DNA of 64,000 nt. Origin: Ammoniphilus oxalaticus. GTDB lineage: Bacteria; Bacillota; Bacilli; Aneurinibacillales; RAOX-1. This document shows, piece by piece, positions 44,151 through 54,557 of this stretch (the stretch's first letter is position 1; every line of letters starts with the position of its first letter). A program made the translations under genes and the position numbers. Under the pieces are notes generated by a model. It was not told the origin of the DNA and searched no databases. It was given only the letters and a program-made list of their open reading frames with translations. The DNA lies in contig NZ_MCHY01000009.1 of assembly GCF_003609605.1 (NCBI RefSeq), positions 365,058 through 429,057 on the forward strand, in the 5' to 3' direction.

Positions 44151-45519
44151 AGAGCAGAAACCACCCGATCAAACTACCGACGCTGCCAAATAAGAAGGCG
44201 TAACCGAGGTTCCACAAGGAAACGCGATAAGGGCTCACTTGCAACAAATTGCCGACGAGTGATACGGAAATGTTAAACGGTCCGGCTGTGACAGTCGATA
44301 GCCCAGAAGTCGTTAAAACAATCGCTAAACTGAGTGGGTTGATTGCGGGCATGACGATGTGCATGGCGCTGCCTAAGATACTAATCGTAACTAATGGATG
44401 AAACCCAACCATCGCCAAGGCCAAAAATATAAGTTGAATGGAGAGAAACAGTAAGATTGGCGTTTTCATCAACCATTCCACTGGTGTGTAGATATATTGG
44501 ATGAAATCAGACTCTTTTAAAACCAATGTCAACAATCCAATCGACAGAAACAAAAACATAAAATTTTTGAGACCAATCGTTCGTTGTTTCCAGACGGGGA
44601 AACAATAGTTAAGGTATCGTTTGAAGCGGCCAATTACCATCGCCCAAACAAAAGAATACGGAATGATAATTAAAGAGACCGTTTGTAGAAATCCAAAATC
44701 AAAGAAGTGATTTGTAAGCATGACGATCACGATGAAGATCATTAAAAAGCAAAATAAAGCGAGTGTCTTCTTCATGGGATCGGAGAGCCCGTGTGGTGTG
44801 TCGGCGCTATCTGCCTGATTTTCCGTTTGTTTCGACCCATTTTGAATGGAGAAGGACCGATATTGCCATCCTAAACACCAGTCTGCGAAGAGTAACAATA
44901 CAACCGATAATCCAAGCCAAGGAAAAAAGGTTAAATAGCTAATTCCCGTAATATCAATGCTGATTGCCACTAATATTTCCATCGGGCTAATCACTAAGCT
45001 TAACGCGTAACCACGTAAGATCGACCTCGCAATGAGCTTTTTTTTCAATCGCTGCGGCAACTCTTTTAACGTCTTTTTCAGAACAGAATCAACGAGTGGA
45101 ATCGTTGCTAAGTTTAAGAACCCCCCTAATAAGAAGGTGACAAAGGAACCGCGTGAATAGAGTTGTCCAAGGTGTTGCGCGTCGGATTCTAGTAACTGAC
45201 TCACATTTCGATCATAGCGTCCAATATAAATGACACTGTTGATGAAAGGTACAGCATACAATATCCCCATAATTGGAACGGTTGAAGTTACGTAATAAGG
45301 GAGTTCAACGATGGGATGCCCTGCTTGCAAAAAAAGTCCTAAGCCAACGAGGAAAAAGATGGCGCCAGACACTTGGAAAAGTCGCATCGCTCCACTAAAC
45401 GAAATAGAAATACAAATTAACACAAGAACACCAATAAAATAAGTAAGGTTCTGGGAATTAAGGAATATATTTGTAAAGTAGGATACAATAAGAACAGTAT
45501 AAAAAATTAAATGGACCAA
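44149..45519 (-). CDS. uncharacterised polytopic membrane protein, permease-like
   Basis: This 456-residue protein has about ten to twelve membrane helices and a charged central cytoplasmic loop (about 215-245). The C-terminal half contains GFHPLVTISILGSA and STVTAGPFNISVSL, whose Gly/Pro/Ser re-entrant look recalls anion transporters of the ion-transporter superfamily. I cannot name the family. It is divergent from gndA, with no recognisable operator between them. Confidence 0.65.
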   Translation of the reverse strand: MVHLIFYTVLIVSYFTNIFLNSQNLTYFIGVLVLICISISFSGAMRLFQVSGAIFFLVGLGLFLQAGHPIVELPYYVTSTVPIMGILYAVPFINSVIYIGRYDRNVSQLLESDAQHLGQLYSRGSFVTFLLGGFLNLATIPLVDSVLKKTLKELPQRLKKKLIARSILRGYALSLVISPMEILVAISIDITGISYLTFFPWLGLSVVLLLFADWCLGWQYRSFSIQNGSKQTENQADSADTPHGLSDPMKKTLALFCFLMIFIVIVMLTNHFFDFGFLQTVSLIIIPYSFVWAMVIGRFKRYLNYCFPVWKQRTIGLKNFMFLFLSIGLLTLVLKESDFIQYIYTPVEWLMKTPILLFLSIQLIFLALAMVGFHPLVTISILGSAMHIVMPAINPLSLAIVLTTSGLSTVTAGPFNISVSLVGNLLQVSPYRVSLWNLGYAFLFGSVGSLIGWFLL

Positions 45520-45615
45520 AGATAAACCTCATTTCCATGTAATGAACAAAACTACATACATATTGATATTATCAAAATTCACCATATTTATACAGGAAGA
45601 AGGCGATGAACAGCT

Positions 45616-47019
45616 ATGCAACAAATTGGCGTCATTGGACTGGCTGTGATGGGTAAAAATTTAGCGTTAAATATTGAAAGCCGCGGGTACCGTGTATCTG
45701 TGTATAATCGTTCGCGGGAACGAACCGAGGAGTTTGTTCAAGAGGCTGTTGGAAAGCAAATTGTAGCGGCCTATACGTTGGAGGAATTTGTTCAATCCTT
45801 AGAAACTCCGCGCAAAGTGCTGATCATGGTTAAAGCTGGCGAACCGACAGATGCGACGATCGAACAACTGAAGCCGCTGCTTGATCCTGGCGATATTATT
45901 ATTGATGGCGGTAACGCTTATTTTCCGGATACGTTACGGAGGAGCGCGCAGTTGGAAGCGGAAGGATTTCGGTTTATCGGAATGGGCGTCTCTGGCGGAG
46001 AAGAGGGGGCGTTGAAAGGTCCATCGTTAATGCCAGGCGGTCCCAAGGATGCTTATCAATTAGTGGAACCGATTTTAACGGCCATTGCGGCAAAAGTGGA
46101 TGGGGATTCATGCTGTACGTATATAGGTCCAGGCGGAGCGGGTCATTATGTGAAGATGGTCCATAATGGGATTGAATATGGCGACATGCAATTGATCTCT
46201 GAGGCCTACCACATTCTGAAAGGAACGCTTGGTTTAGAAGCCAATGAACTTCATGAGATTTTCTCCAATTGGAACCAAGGAGAGCTCGATAGTTACTTGA
46301 TCGAGATTACGGCTGACATATTTACCAAAATGGACCCGGACACGAACAAGCCATTGGTCGATCTGATCCTCGATTCGGCTGGGCAAAAAGGGACAGGCAA
46401 GTGGACGAGTCAAAGCGCCTTAGAACTGGGCGTGCCGTTATCAATTATTACGGAATCTGTTTTTGCCCGCTTTTTGTCGTCGATGAAGGAAGAACGGGTC
46501 GCCGCTAGCGAGATTTTGAAAGGTCCCCAGCCGACGCCATTTACAGGTGATCGCGCTGAATTTATTGAAGCGGTACGCAAAGCGTTGTATGCGAGTAAAA
46601 TCTGTTCCTATGCGCAAGGTTTTGCCCAGATGAAAGCTGCATCTGAAGCGTATGATTGGAATCTGCGATACGGTGAGATTGCGATGATTTTTAGGGGCGG
46701 TTGTATCATTAGAGCTCAATTTTTGCAAAATATTAAACAGGCGTATGATCACAACGCTAACTTAACAAATTTGTTGCTGGACTCCTATTTTCAACAGATT
46801 GTTACCGATTATCAGGCGGCTTGGCGTCAAGTCGTGTCTGTCGCCGTTGCCCAAGGGATTCCTGTCCCAGGCTTTTCAAGCGCATTGTCCTATTTTGATG
46901 GTTATCGAAGCGCCCAGTTGCCAGCCAACCTTATTCAAGCGCAGCGTGATTATTTCGGGGCGCACACGTATCAACGGATCGATCGAGAAGGTGTATTCCA
47001 TTTTAAATGGTTTGAATAA
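45616..47019 (+). CDS. gndA: 6-phosphogluconate dehydrogenase, decarboxylating
   Basis: This 467-residue enzyme oxidises 6-phosphogluconate to ribulose 5-phosphate and CO2. Visible are the Rossmann motif [12 protein letters not shown] (about 8-19, with NRSRERT for NADP), [21 protein letters not shown], the catalytic [15 protein letters not shown], and the C-terminal tail. It is convergent with a gluconokinase gene, so together they convert gluconate to pentose phosphate. The ribosome site AGGAAGAAGGCGATGAACAGCT is rather distant from the ATG at 45616. Confidence 0.95.
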   Translation: MQQIGVIGLAVMGKNLALNIESRGYRVSVYNRSRERTEEFVQEAVGKQIVAAYTLEEFVQSLETPRKVLIMVKAGEPTDATIEQLKPLLDPGDIIIDGGNAYFPDTLRRSAQLEAEGFRFIGMGVSGGEEGALKGPSLMPGGPKDAYQLVEPILTAIAAKVDGDSCCTYIGPGGAGHYVKMVHNGIEYGDMQLISEAYHILKGTLGLEANELHEIFSNWNQGELDSYLIEITADIFTKMDPDTNKPLVDLILDSAGQKGTGKWTSQSALELGVPLSIITESVFARFLSSMKEERVAASEILKGPQPTPFTGDRAEFIEAVRKALYASKICSYAQGFAQMKAASEAYDWNLRYGEIAMIFRGGCIIRAQFLQNIKQAYDHNANLTNLLLDSYFQQIVTDYQAAWRQVVSVAVAQGIPVPGFSSALSYFDGYRSAQLPANLIQAQRDYFGAHTYQRIDREGVFHFKWFE

Positions 47020-47027
47020 GGAACATC

Positions 47028-47068
47028 AAAAAAAGGGTCAACTCTTGGAGTTTGGCCCTTTTTTTGTT
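47028..47068. terminator. bidirectional terminator between gndA and gntK
   Basis: AAAAAAAGGG pairs with CCCTTTTTTT around an imperfect inner stem (GTCAACTC...GAGTTTGG). Confidence 0.9.
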
Positions 47069-47072
47069 TCAT

Positions 47073-48563
47073 TTATTTTTGTTCTCTTTGCATAGCGGCG
47101 ATTTTCCCGAATGGCCCGGTTAAAGCGGCAGAGAGTTCCTCAAAAAGGGGATGTAGTTGCTGATAGGTTTGGTGACGGTTTTGATTTGGAAGATACCGTT
47201 GTTTTTCTCCAAGCCTATCGCGGAAAGCATCAATCCGTTCAATTTTACCCATTGCCAGCAAAACGAGAATCGCCGCTCCCCAACTTGAACTTTGATGACT
47301 TTCTGGAACATTGACTTCAATTCCGAACACATCGGCTAAAATTTGACACCAAAGCGGTGATTGCGCAAACCCGCCCGAAGCGCGCAACGTATGGAAATCC
47401 CCTGTTAACTCTTGTAATGCTTGCCCGATTCGGTATAAACAAAAAATAACGCCTTCCATAATTGCCCGTGTAAAATGAGCGCGTTGATGATGTAACATCA
47501 CCCCGAAAAAGGTTCCGCGCGCATCCGCGTTCCAAATGGGCGCCCGTTCGCCCGTTAAATAGGGTAAGCAGAGTAGTCCATCACTGCCAGGGGGAACGCT
47601 GGCGGCTTCTCTAGTTAATTGCTCAAGGGAGACACCCGTCGCTAACTGATCACGAAACCACTGCAACACGAGCCCTCCGTTATTTGTTGGTCCGCCAATT
47701 ACCCAATGTTTATCTGTGAGCGCGTAGCAAAACGAGCGCATTTTCGGATCGATCAACGGTTGCCCAACGACAGCGCGGATCGCTCCGCTTGTACCAATTG
47801 TAATGGCTAGTTCGTCGGGTTCAATCGCGCCGATTCCTAGATTGGCTAAGCAACCATCGCTGGCGCCAATGATAAAAGGTGTATCGGGATGGAGTCCGAG
47901 CTGGCGAGCCCAATGTGGATTGAGTCCTCGTAACGGGTATGTTGTTGGAACAGCGATGGGCAATTGTTCTTTACGGATCCCAAGCCAATCCAAGATTTTG
48001 GCGTCCCAGTCTAAAGACTTAAGGTTAAACAAACCGCTTGCAGAAGCGATTGAATAGTCGGTCACATACCGACCAAACCATTGAAACAGCATATAATCTT
48101 TAAACGATACAAATTTTGCGGTCCGCTTGAATAAGGCGGGTTGGTTTTGCTTGTACCACAATAACTTACTTACAGGAGCCATCGGGTGAATAGGCGTTCC
48201 AGTTCGTTCGTATAAATGAAGCCCAAACTGCTGGCGAATCAGCGTTGCTTGTTCAGCGCTTCGATTATCCGCCCAGGTGATGACCTCTGTTAACGGTCGG
48301 TGTTGTTCGTCAATCAAAAGCAAGGAATGCATCGCCGCGCTGATCCCAACCCCAATGAAGTTGGATTGCTTGGATTCACGAACGACCTGCTGAATAGCGT
48401 GGACCGCGGCATTGAGCAGCATTCGCGGATTTTGTTCCGCATAGTCGGGTCGCGGAATCGTTAGCGTATATTGTTGTTGATGTTGGGCGATGACGTTCCC
48501 CTCCGTGTCAAAAACAACCGCTTTCGTGTTTGTTGTGCCGATATCTAGTCCGATTACATACAT
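47073..48563 (-). CDS. gntK: FGGY-family gluconokinase
   Basis: This 496-residue kinase has the ASKHA/FGGY phosphate-1 loop GLDIGTTNTKAVVFD at its start, the substrate-site Asp in GASDGCLANLG, and ASGGFAQSPLW near the C-terminus. Length and segments fit Bacillus GntK better than xylulokinase. I chose the ATG at 48563 because a G-rich ribosome site precedes it. Its partner 6-phosphogluconate dehydrogenase is the convergent neighbour, and the TRAP transporter operon is divergent from it. Confidence 0.88.
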   Translation of the reverse strand: MYVIGLDIGTTNTKAVVFDTEGNVIAQHQQQYTLTIPRPDYAEQNPRMLLNAAVHAIQQVVRESKQSNFIGVGISAAMHSLLLIDEQHRPLTEVITWADNRSAEQATLIRQQFGLHLYERTGTPIHPMAPVSKLLWYKQNQPALFKRTAKFVSFKDYMLFQWFGRYVTDYSIASASGLFNLKSLDWDAKILDWLGIRKEQLPIAVPTTYPLRGLNPHWARQLGLHPDTPFIIGASDGCLANLGIGAIEPDELAITIGTSGAIRAVVGQPLIDPKMRSFCYALTDKHWVIGGPTNNGGLVLQWFRDQLATGVSLEQLTREAASVPPGSDGLLCLPYLTGERAPIWNADARGTFFGVMLHHQRAHFTRAIMEGVIFCLYRIGQALQELTGDFHTLRASGGFAQSPLWCQILADVFGIEVNVPESHQSSSWGAAILVLLAMGKIERIDAFRDRLGEKQRYLPNQNRHQTYQQLHPLFEELSAALTGPFGKIAAMQREQK

Positions 48564-48733
48564 ACGTTTCCCCCCCCCTTTTCTATTGTTTTCAATTATC
48601 TTTAGACTTTGCAATTTGGCGTTATTTACCCCCGCTTATCTTAGTAAGGCGCATTTAAATTTATCAAAATGGACTTTCCTTGAATAGTTATTATTACCAT
48701 TTGGCATTCTAAGAAAAAAGCTTGGGAGGTCAA

Positions 48734-49798
48734 ATGGATATGCGTAAATGGATGACAGGAATTTTAGCGGCATCGCTGCTTTCATTATCTCTTACCGCTT
48801 GTGGCGGAGGACAGCAAGGCGGTGACCAGCAGAAGCAGGAGGGGGCAAACCCGCCAGCGGCTGGAAATGTAAGAACAATTCGAGCGGGTATCGGCTTGAA
48901 TGATCAACACCCGCAATTTAAAGGGTTGGAAAAGTTTAAGGAAATTGTGGAGCGTGACACAAACGGCTCGATCGTCGTTGAGAATTATCATAGCGGCCAA
49001 CTGGGTGATGACCGCGCAATGATGGAAGCGTTGCAATTAGGGACGCAAGAGATGACGTGTCCGTCGACCGCTCCCATCGCTAACTTTGTGCCAGGATTCT
49101 CCGTATTTGATATTCCATTCTTATTTCCGAATGAAGAAGTAGCGGATCAGGTGCTACTGAAGGATCCCGTTGGACAAGAATTGTTGGACATGCTGCCTGA
49201 GCAAGGCATGGTGGGATTGGCTTATTGGGAAAATGGATTCCGCGACTTGACGAACAATAAGCATGAAGTAAAGACAGTAGCAGATTTTAAAGATTTAAAG
49301 ATCCGCACGATGGAAAACAAATTGCACTTAGCCGCATTTCGCGCGTTAGGCGCGAATCCAACGCCAATGGCATTTAGTGAGTTGTTCACGGCGATGCAAC
49401 AAGGTACTGTCAATGGACAAGAAAACCCAATCGCGACGATTTATCTACAAAAATATAACGAGGTGCAAAAATATTTATCCTTAACCCACCACGTTTACAG
49501 TCCGTTTGTTTTGCTATTAAGCAAGAAGTTTTGGGATGAATCGACACCTGAAGAGCAAGAGATTATGAAGAAGGCAGCCCAAGAAGCGGGTGATTACGAG
49601 CGTAAACTTGTTCGTGAAGCCAATGGGGAATATGTTGACGATCTGAAAGCGGCAGGGATGACGGTGACCGAAATCACGGAAGCAGATCGCGCAGAAATGA
49701 AAAAGGTTACAGATGCTGTGTTGCCCCAATTCGTTGACACAATTGGAAAAGATATTGTCGACAAAGTAACGACAGCTGTAGAAAATGCAAGTAAATAA
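48734..49798 (+). CDS. TRAP transporter substrate-binding lipoprotein (DctP family)
   Basis: This protein of about 354 residues has a lipoprotein signal (LSLTACGGG) and the DctP fold, with the usual GLNDQHPQFKGLEKFKEIVE opening, PFLFPNEEVADQVL, KIRTMENKLHLAAFRALGANP and GTVNGQENPIATIY. The conserved Arg in KIRTM binds the ligand carboxylate, so the cargo is an acid. Context points to a sugar acid such as galactonate or gluconate. TTGGGAGGTCAA precedes the ATG at 48734; an ATG at 48740 is equally possible. Confidence 0.92.
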   Translation: MDMRKWMTGILAASLLSLSLTACGGGQQGGDQQKQEGANPPAAGNVRTIRAGIGLNDQHPQFKGLEKFKEIVERDTNGSIVVENYHSGQLGDDRAMMEALQLGTQEMTCPSTAPIANFVPGFSVFDIPFLFPNEEVADQVLLKDPVGQELLDMLPEQGMVGLAYWENGFRDLTNNKHEVKTVADFKDLKIRTMENKLHLAAFRALGANPTPMAFSELFTAMQQGTVNGQENPIATIYLQKYNEVQKYLSLTHHVYSPFVLLLSKKFWDESTPEEQEIMKKAAQEAGDYERKLVREANGEYVDDLKAAGMTVTEITEADRAEMKKVTDAVLPQFVDTIGKDIVDKVTTAVENASK

Positions 49799-49906
49799 GC
49801 TAGGTAACAACTGAGATGAAAGGGGGAAACAGATGAGGGAGGTATAATCTCGCGCTGTTTCCCACTTTTTCGTACACCGTTTCCTCATCTGAAAGGAGGA
49901 TCAACC

Positions 49907-50425
49907 ATGTCTTTGTTACGCGCGATCGACCGTTATTTTGAAGAATCAATTTGTATTGTGTTGTTTTCGGCGATGGTCATCTTAACTTTTAGCCAAGTTT
50001 TATCCCGATCCGTGTTTCATCTATCGCTTGGCTGGACGGAAGAAGTCTCCAGATTTATGTTCGTATGGTTGGTTTATATTTCCGCGGCAATGGCAGCTAA
50101 ACATCGTCGTCATATTCGCGTTGAGTTGATTGATCAGTTTCTATCGCGACACTTGGCTAGGTGGGCGGGATTGTTTGCTGACTTGTTATGGATTGGCTAT
50201 GCGCTGGTCGTCAGCTATCAAGGGTATCTCGCCGCCGTAAAAATTTGGGGACTTGGTCAGCTTTCGCCTGCCACGCAGCAACCGATGGGATTTGTTTACG
50301 CCATCGTCCCGTTAGGCTTCTTATTGATCGCCCTGCGAGTGGCTCAAGGAATTGCCGCCCGTTTTCGCGGTGAATATGAATTGTCAGAGGAAGAAAAATT
50401 ACGTAGAGCGATTGAGGAGGGGTAA
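49907..50425 (+). CDS. TRAP transporter small membrane subunit (DctQ)
   Basis: This 172-residue protein has four membrane helices and the family signature SLGWTEEVSRFMFVWLVYIS near residues 40-60. It pairs with the large permease encoded two bases downstream. AAAGGAGGATCAACC is its ribosome site. The 108-base gap after dctP contains an imperfect inverted sequence, GGGGGAAACAG / CTGTTTCCC, that could adjust dctP excess. Confidence 0.93.
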   Translation: MSLLRAIDRYFEESICIVLFSAMVILTFSQVLSRSVFHLSLGWTEEVSRFMFVWLVYISAAMAAKHRRHIRVELIDQFLSRHLARWAGLFADLLWIGYALVVSYQGYLAAVKIWGLGQLSPATQQPMGFVYAIVPLGFLLIALRVAQGIAARFRGEYELSEEEKLRRAIEEG

Positions 50426-50427
50426 CG

Positions 50428-51744
50428 ATGTCGGCGCCAGCTATATTAGCTTTAACTTTAACGGCCAGTCTGCTCATCGGTGTGCCGATTGCCTTCTCCA
50501 TTGGGATTGCGACATTGGTCACCTTATATTTTGGCGGTATTCCGATCGCCTTTCTTGCCCAGCAGTCGTTTACAGCGCTTGACTCTTTTCCGTTGATGGC
50601 GGTTCCTTACTTTATTTTAGCGGGAGCGTTAATGGAAACGGGGGGACTGTCGAGTCGGATTATTAATGTCGCCCAGGAAGCTATGGGAAATATTACCGGC
50701 GGTTTCGGGATTGTAACTATTTTGGCATGCGCCTTGTTCGCTGCGATTTCGGGATCTAGTCCGGCGACGGTCGCGGCAATTGGCTCGATAATGATTCCCG
50801 CGATGGTTGAGCGTGGTTATCATAAAGATTTTGCGGCCGCAGTAGCGGGTTCAGGCGGTGGACTGGGCATTGTCATTCCCCCTTCGATTCCGATGATTAT
50901 ATACGGGATCGTAGCGGGCGTGTCGATCGGGGATATGTTTTTGGCCGGGTTTTTCCCTGGGTTTATTTTGTCGGTCCTCATGATCGTCTGGATTTATATC
51001 ACAGCTAAAAAGCGTGGCTACACGGGAACAGGCGAACCCTTTCAGTTGGGCCGATTTTTTAAATCGCTTTGGGATGCGAAGTGGGCTTTGCTTGCTCCCG
51101 TTATTATTTTAGGCGGAATATACAGTGGCTACTTCACACCAACCGAATCAGCGGTGATCGCTGTTGTCTATGGTCTGATCATCGGCCTGTTTGTTTACCG
51201 AGAACTGAAGTGGAGTCAGATTCCGCAGGCGTTAATTTCTTCTGCTCTTGTAACAGGTTCGGTTATGGTCATCTTGGGTACTGCGACAGCCTTTGGAAAG
51301 CTGGTCACGATGTATCAGATCCCAACTTTGTTGGCGAATGCGATGTTGAACATTTCAGAAAATCGGTTCATTTTGCTGACATTGATCGTGATTTTAATTT
51401 TATTTGTCGGAACTTTCATGGAAACACTATCGATTATTATCATCTTCGCCCCCTTATTTTTGCCGATTTTGATAAGGCTTGGGGTTGATCCGATTCATTT
51501 CGGGATTTTACTCGTCGTTGGGGCGGAAATTGGGATGATGACACCGCCGCTTGGCGTAAATCTATTTGTCGCTTCAGGAATTTCAGGCTTACCGATGGAA
51601 CGGGTCGCTAAAGCTATTTTTCCCTTTGTGATTGTGTTGACGGGCGGCCTGTTGTTGATGACCTATGTCCCATGGATTTCGACGGTTGTGCCTGACACGG
51701 TGAAAGTTATTAAAGCCTACTTTGCGGCAAAAGGAGGAGCTTGA
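50428..51744 (+). CDS. TRAP transporter large permease (DctM)
   Basis: This 438-residue Na+-driven permease of the TRAP family has about twelve membrane helices, with SGSSPATVAAIGSIMIPAM, GSGGGLGIVIPPSIPMIIYG and GMMTPPLGVNLFVASGI as conserved helical hairpins. It completes the three-part sugar-acid importer. The ribosome site GAGGAGGGGTAACG overlaps the end of dctQ. Confidence 0.95.
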   Translation: MSAPAILALTLTASLLIGVPIAFSIGIATLVTLYFGGIPIAFLAQQSFTALDSFPLMAVPYFILAGALMETGGLSSRIINVAQEAMGNITGGFGIVTILACALFAAISGSSPATVAAIGSIMIPAMVERGYHKDFAAAVAGSGGGLGIVIPPSIPMIIYGIVAGVSIGDMFLAGFFPGFILSVLMIVWIYITAKKRGYTGTGEPFQLGRFFKSLWDAKWALLAPVIILGGIYSGYFTPTESAVIAVVYGLIIGLFVYRELKWSQIPQALISSALVTGSVMVILGTATAFGKLVTMYQIPTLLANAMLNISENRFILLTLIVILILFVGTFMETLSIIIIFAPLFLPILIRLGVDPIHFGILLVVGAEIGMMTPPLGVNLFVASGISGLPMERVAKAIFPFVIVLTGGLLLMTYVPWISTVVPDTVKVIKAYFAAKGGA

Positions 51745-51747
51745 TCG

Positions 51748-52716
51748 GTGAATCAACTCGACGTCGTTACATTCGGAGAAACGATGGTTCTATTAAATCC
51801 AGAAGAGATGTTGCCGTTGGAGTATGTTCATCGTTTTCAAAAGCAAATTGGCGGAGCGGAGTCAAATGTTGCGATCGGACTCTGTCGACTGGGCCATTCG
51901 GTCGGTTGGTTTAGTCGACTTGGAGATGATCCATTTGGACGGTTCGTGTTGAGATTTATACGCGGCGAAGGGGTCGATACATCGCGATGCTCATTTACGG
52001 ATCAAGCGCCGCACTCCCTTTTATTTAAAGAGAAACTCTCCCCGACAAATATCAACGTGTACTATTACCGAAAGCAAGGCGCGACCAGTTTATTAACTCC
52101 AGACGATTTGGATGAGGAATACATTGCGGGGGCCAAGCTTTTGCATTTGACGGGAATAACGCCAGCCCTGAGCGCAAGCTGTCGAGAGACGGTGTTTGCC
52201 GCAATTGAAATGGCTAAGTGTCATGGAGTGAAAATTGTGTTCGATCCGAATTTACGCTTGAAATTATGGTCAGAACAGGAAGCAAAAACGACGTTGTTGG
52301 CAATTGCGGAACAGGCAGATTATATTTTGCCTGGATTGGACGAAGGTCAGTTTCTAACAGGGGAGCAAATGCCTGAAAAGGTGGCTGCGGCGCTGCGACA
52401 AAAGGATCCAATGAAGACAGTGATTATTAAGCTTGGCAGTAAAGGATCGTTTTACCAAGATCAAACGGGCAGCAACTACGTAAGCGGATTTCCCGCTCCG
52501 CAAGTGGTTGATCCGATTGGAGCTGGCGATGGCTTTGCCGCTGGTGTGATCAGTGGGATCTTACGCGGTGAATCATGGGAGCAAGCTTTGCGCAGAGGAA
52601 ACGCGGTTGGAGCAATCGTCGTTGGAGCAAATGGCGACGTGGAAGGATTGCCAACGGAATCCGTCGTGGAACAGATGTTACGAGGAGAACATGCCACCCA
52701 AGATGTCAAACGATAG
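51748..52716 (+). CDS. kdgK: 2-keto-3-deoxygluconate kinase (PfkB family)
   Basis: This 322-residue ribokinase-like enzyme begins VVTFGETMVLLNPEE. It has IGGAESNVAIGLCRLG (about 34-49) and the catalytic GAGDGFAAGVISG (about 251-263). Its segment YYRKQGATS is typical of KDG kinases. It phosphorylates KDG, or the galactonate-derived epimer, for the aldolase encoded next. The GTG start follows AAAGGAGGAGCTTGATCG directly after dctM. Confidence 0.9.
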   Translation: MNQLDVVTFGETMVLLNPEEMLPLEYVHRFQKQIGGAESNVAIGLCRLGHSVGWFSRLGDDPFGRFVLRFIRGEGVDTSRCSFTDQAPHSLLFKEKLSPTNINVYYYRKQGATSLLTPDDLDEEYIAGAKLLHLTGITPALSASCRETVFAAIEMAKCHGVKIVFDPNLRLKLWSEQEAKTTLLAIAEQADYILPGLDEGQFLTGEQMPEKVAAALRQKDPMKTVIIKLGSKGSFYQDQTGSNYVSGFPAPQVVDPIGAGDGFAAGVISGILRGESWEQALRRGNAVGAIVVGANGDVEGLPTESVVEQMLRGEHATQDVKR

Positions 52717-52733
52717 AAGGGGGATGAAAGGCA

Positions 52734-53390
52734 ATGGACAAGTTAGCGAACTTGCAGAGATTAATCGATTCGGGATTCGTTGCCGTGGTTCGTCGGCCTG
52801 GCGCCGATCAAATTGACGCCATAGCGGAAGCGTTAGTTGCGGGCGGTGTCGGGGCCTTGGAAATCACTGTCGACACACCGAATGTGTGGGCCATGATTGC
52901 CCGCATTAAACATCAGTTTGGGCAGCGGGTGTTGGTTGGAGCGGGCACGGTGTTAGACGCGCCTACGGCTAAAACGGCGATTGAAATGGGAGCCGATTTT
53001 ATATTTGCGCCGGTTTGGGATGAGGAAACGATTCAGCTTACAAATCGTTACGGAAAGATTTCAATTCCTGGGGTAATGACGCCGACGGAAATTGTAAAAG
53101 CTTATCAGGCAGGGGCTGATTTGTTGAAGATTTTCCCCGGCCGTTCGCTAGGTGTTGATTATATTAAAGAATTGCGCGGTCCTTTAGGACATATTCCAAT
53201 GATGCCAACGGGGGGAATCACTCTCGAAAATGTCGCGAAGTTCATTCAAAATGGAGCTGTTGCTGTCGGCGTCGGTGGGGCGTTACTCGATCAGCAGTTG
53301 ATCGAGGCGGGTCGTTATGATGAATTAGAGGCATTGGCCCGTCAGTTTTCCACGGCGATCCAAGCGGCGAGAAGGGAGGAGCAAAGATGA
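52734..53390 (+). CDS. eda: KDPG/KDPGal aldolase
   Basis: This 218-residue class I aldolase has Glu43 (ALEITVDTP), GAGTVLD, the Schiff-base Lys132 (ADLLKIFPG) and MPTGGI phosphate site. It splits 2-keto-3-deoxy-6-phospho-sugar acids into pyruvate and glyceraldehyde 3-phosphate. It overlaps the galactonate dehydratase gene by four bases (ATGA). Confidence 0.92.
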   Translation: MDKLANLQRLIDSGFVAVVRRPGADQIDAIAEALVAGGVGALEITVDTPNVWAMIARIKHQFGQRVLVGAGTVLDAPTAKTAIEMGADFIFAPVWDEETIQLTNRYGKISIPGVMTPTEIVKAYQAGADLLKIFPGRSLGVDYIKELRGPLGHIPMMPTGGITLENVAKFIQNGAVAVGVGGALLDQQLIEAGRYDELEALARQFSTAIQAARREEQR

Positions 53391-54535
53391 AAATAACAAA
53401 GTTTGAAACGTTCATTGTTCCGCCTCGCTGGCTATTTTTAAAAATTGAAACGGATGAAGGGATTGTTGGCTGGGGTGAGCCCATTATTGAGGGACGAGCC
53501 GCTACCGTTGAAGCGGCAGTCCATGAATTAAGCGACTACCTGATTGGGAAGGATCCGTTGCGGATTGAAGATCATTGGCAAACGTTGTACCGTAGCGGTT
53601 TTTACCGCGGGGGCCCAATTTTAATGAGCGCGATTGCGGGCATCGATCAAGCCCTGTGGGATATTAAAGGTAAGTTCCATAACGCTCCGATCTATCAATT
53701 GTTAGGCGGAGCTTGCCGTGATTCGATTCGTGTTTACTCGTGGATTGGCGGAGATCGCCCGAACGATGTGGGGACGGCAGCTAAAGAGGCTCAGCAAGCT
53801 GGTTTTTCAGCGGTAAAAATGAATGCGAGCGAGGAGCTGCAATACGTTGATTCATACGCAAAAGTGGACCAGGTTGTGGAACGAATCAGCGCGGTTCGCG
53901 AAGCAGTTGGGGCGGATTTTGGGATCGGAATCGATTTTCACGGACGGGTCCATAAACCGATGGCAAAAATCCTTGCAAAAGAGTTAGAGCCGTTTCGTCC
54001 AATGTTCATCGAGGAACCCGTGTTAGCGGAAAATAATGAAGCGTTGCGCGAGATTGCTCAGCATACGCATATTCCAATCGCGACGGGGGAGCGAATGTTT
54101 TCGCGTTGGGAATTCAAACCGCTGTTGCAGGATGGCTATGTTGATATTATTCAACCTGATTTATCGCATGCGGGCGGAATTACGGAATGCAAAAAGATTG
54201 CAGCCATGGCGGAAGCGTATGATGTTGCTGTCGCGTTTCATTGTCCACTCGGGCCTATTGCCCTCGCTGCTTGTTTGCAAGTCGACGCAACCGCGCATAA
54301 CGCGTTTATTCAAGAGCAAAGTTTGGGGATCCACTATAACGAGGGCAGCGATCTGCTGGATTATGTCGTTGATCGGTCTGTTTTCGATTATGAACAAGGC
54401 TTTGTTCGCATCCCACAAGGACCCGGCTTGGGAGTCGAGATCGATGAGGAACATGTTCGGAAAATGGCGAAGCAAGGTCACAAATGGAAAAACCCCGTTT
54501 GGAGACACGCGGATGGATCGGTTGCTGAATGGTAA
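53387..54535 (+). CDS. dgoD: galactonate dehydratase (enolase superfamily)
   Basis: This 382-residue enzyme of the MR/D-galactonate dehydratase group begins [20 protein letters not shown] and has RVYSWIGGD. The metal ligands lie in GIDFHGRVH (Asp), MFIEEPV (Glu) and [12 protein letters not shown] (Glu), with the catalytic His in [12 protein letters not shown]. It converts D-galactonate to 2-keto-3-deoxygalactonate. With the adjacent kinase and aldolase this gives a complete DeLey-Doudoroff route. Confidence 0.92.
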   Translation: MKITKFETFIVPPRWLFLKIETDEGIVGWGEPIIEGRAATVEAAVHELSDYLIGKDPLRIEDHWQTLYRSGFYRGGPILMSAIAGIDQALWDIKGKFHNAPIYQLLGGACRDSIRVYSWIGGDRPNDVGTAAKEAQQAGFSAVKMNASEELQYVDSYAKVDQVVERISAVREAVGADFGIGIDFHGRVHKPMAKILAKELEPFRPMFIEEPVLAENNEALREIAQHTHIPIATGERMFSRWEFKPLLQDGYVDIIQPDLSHAGGITECKKIAAMAEAYDVAVAFHCPLGPIALAACLQVDATAHNAFIQEQSLGIHYNEGSDLLDYVVDRSVFDYEQGFVRIPQGPGLGVEIDEEHVRKMAKQGHKWKNPVWRHADGSVAEW

Positions 54536-54557
54536 AAAGGGAGGTATTGGTGGATTG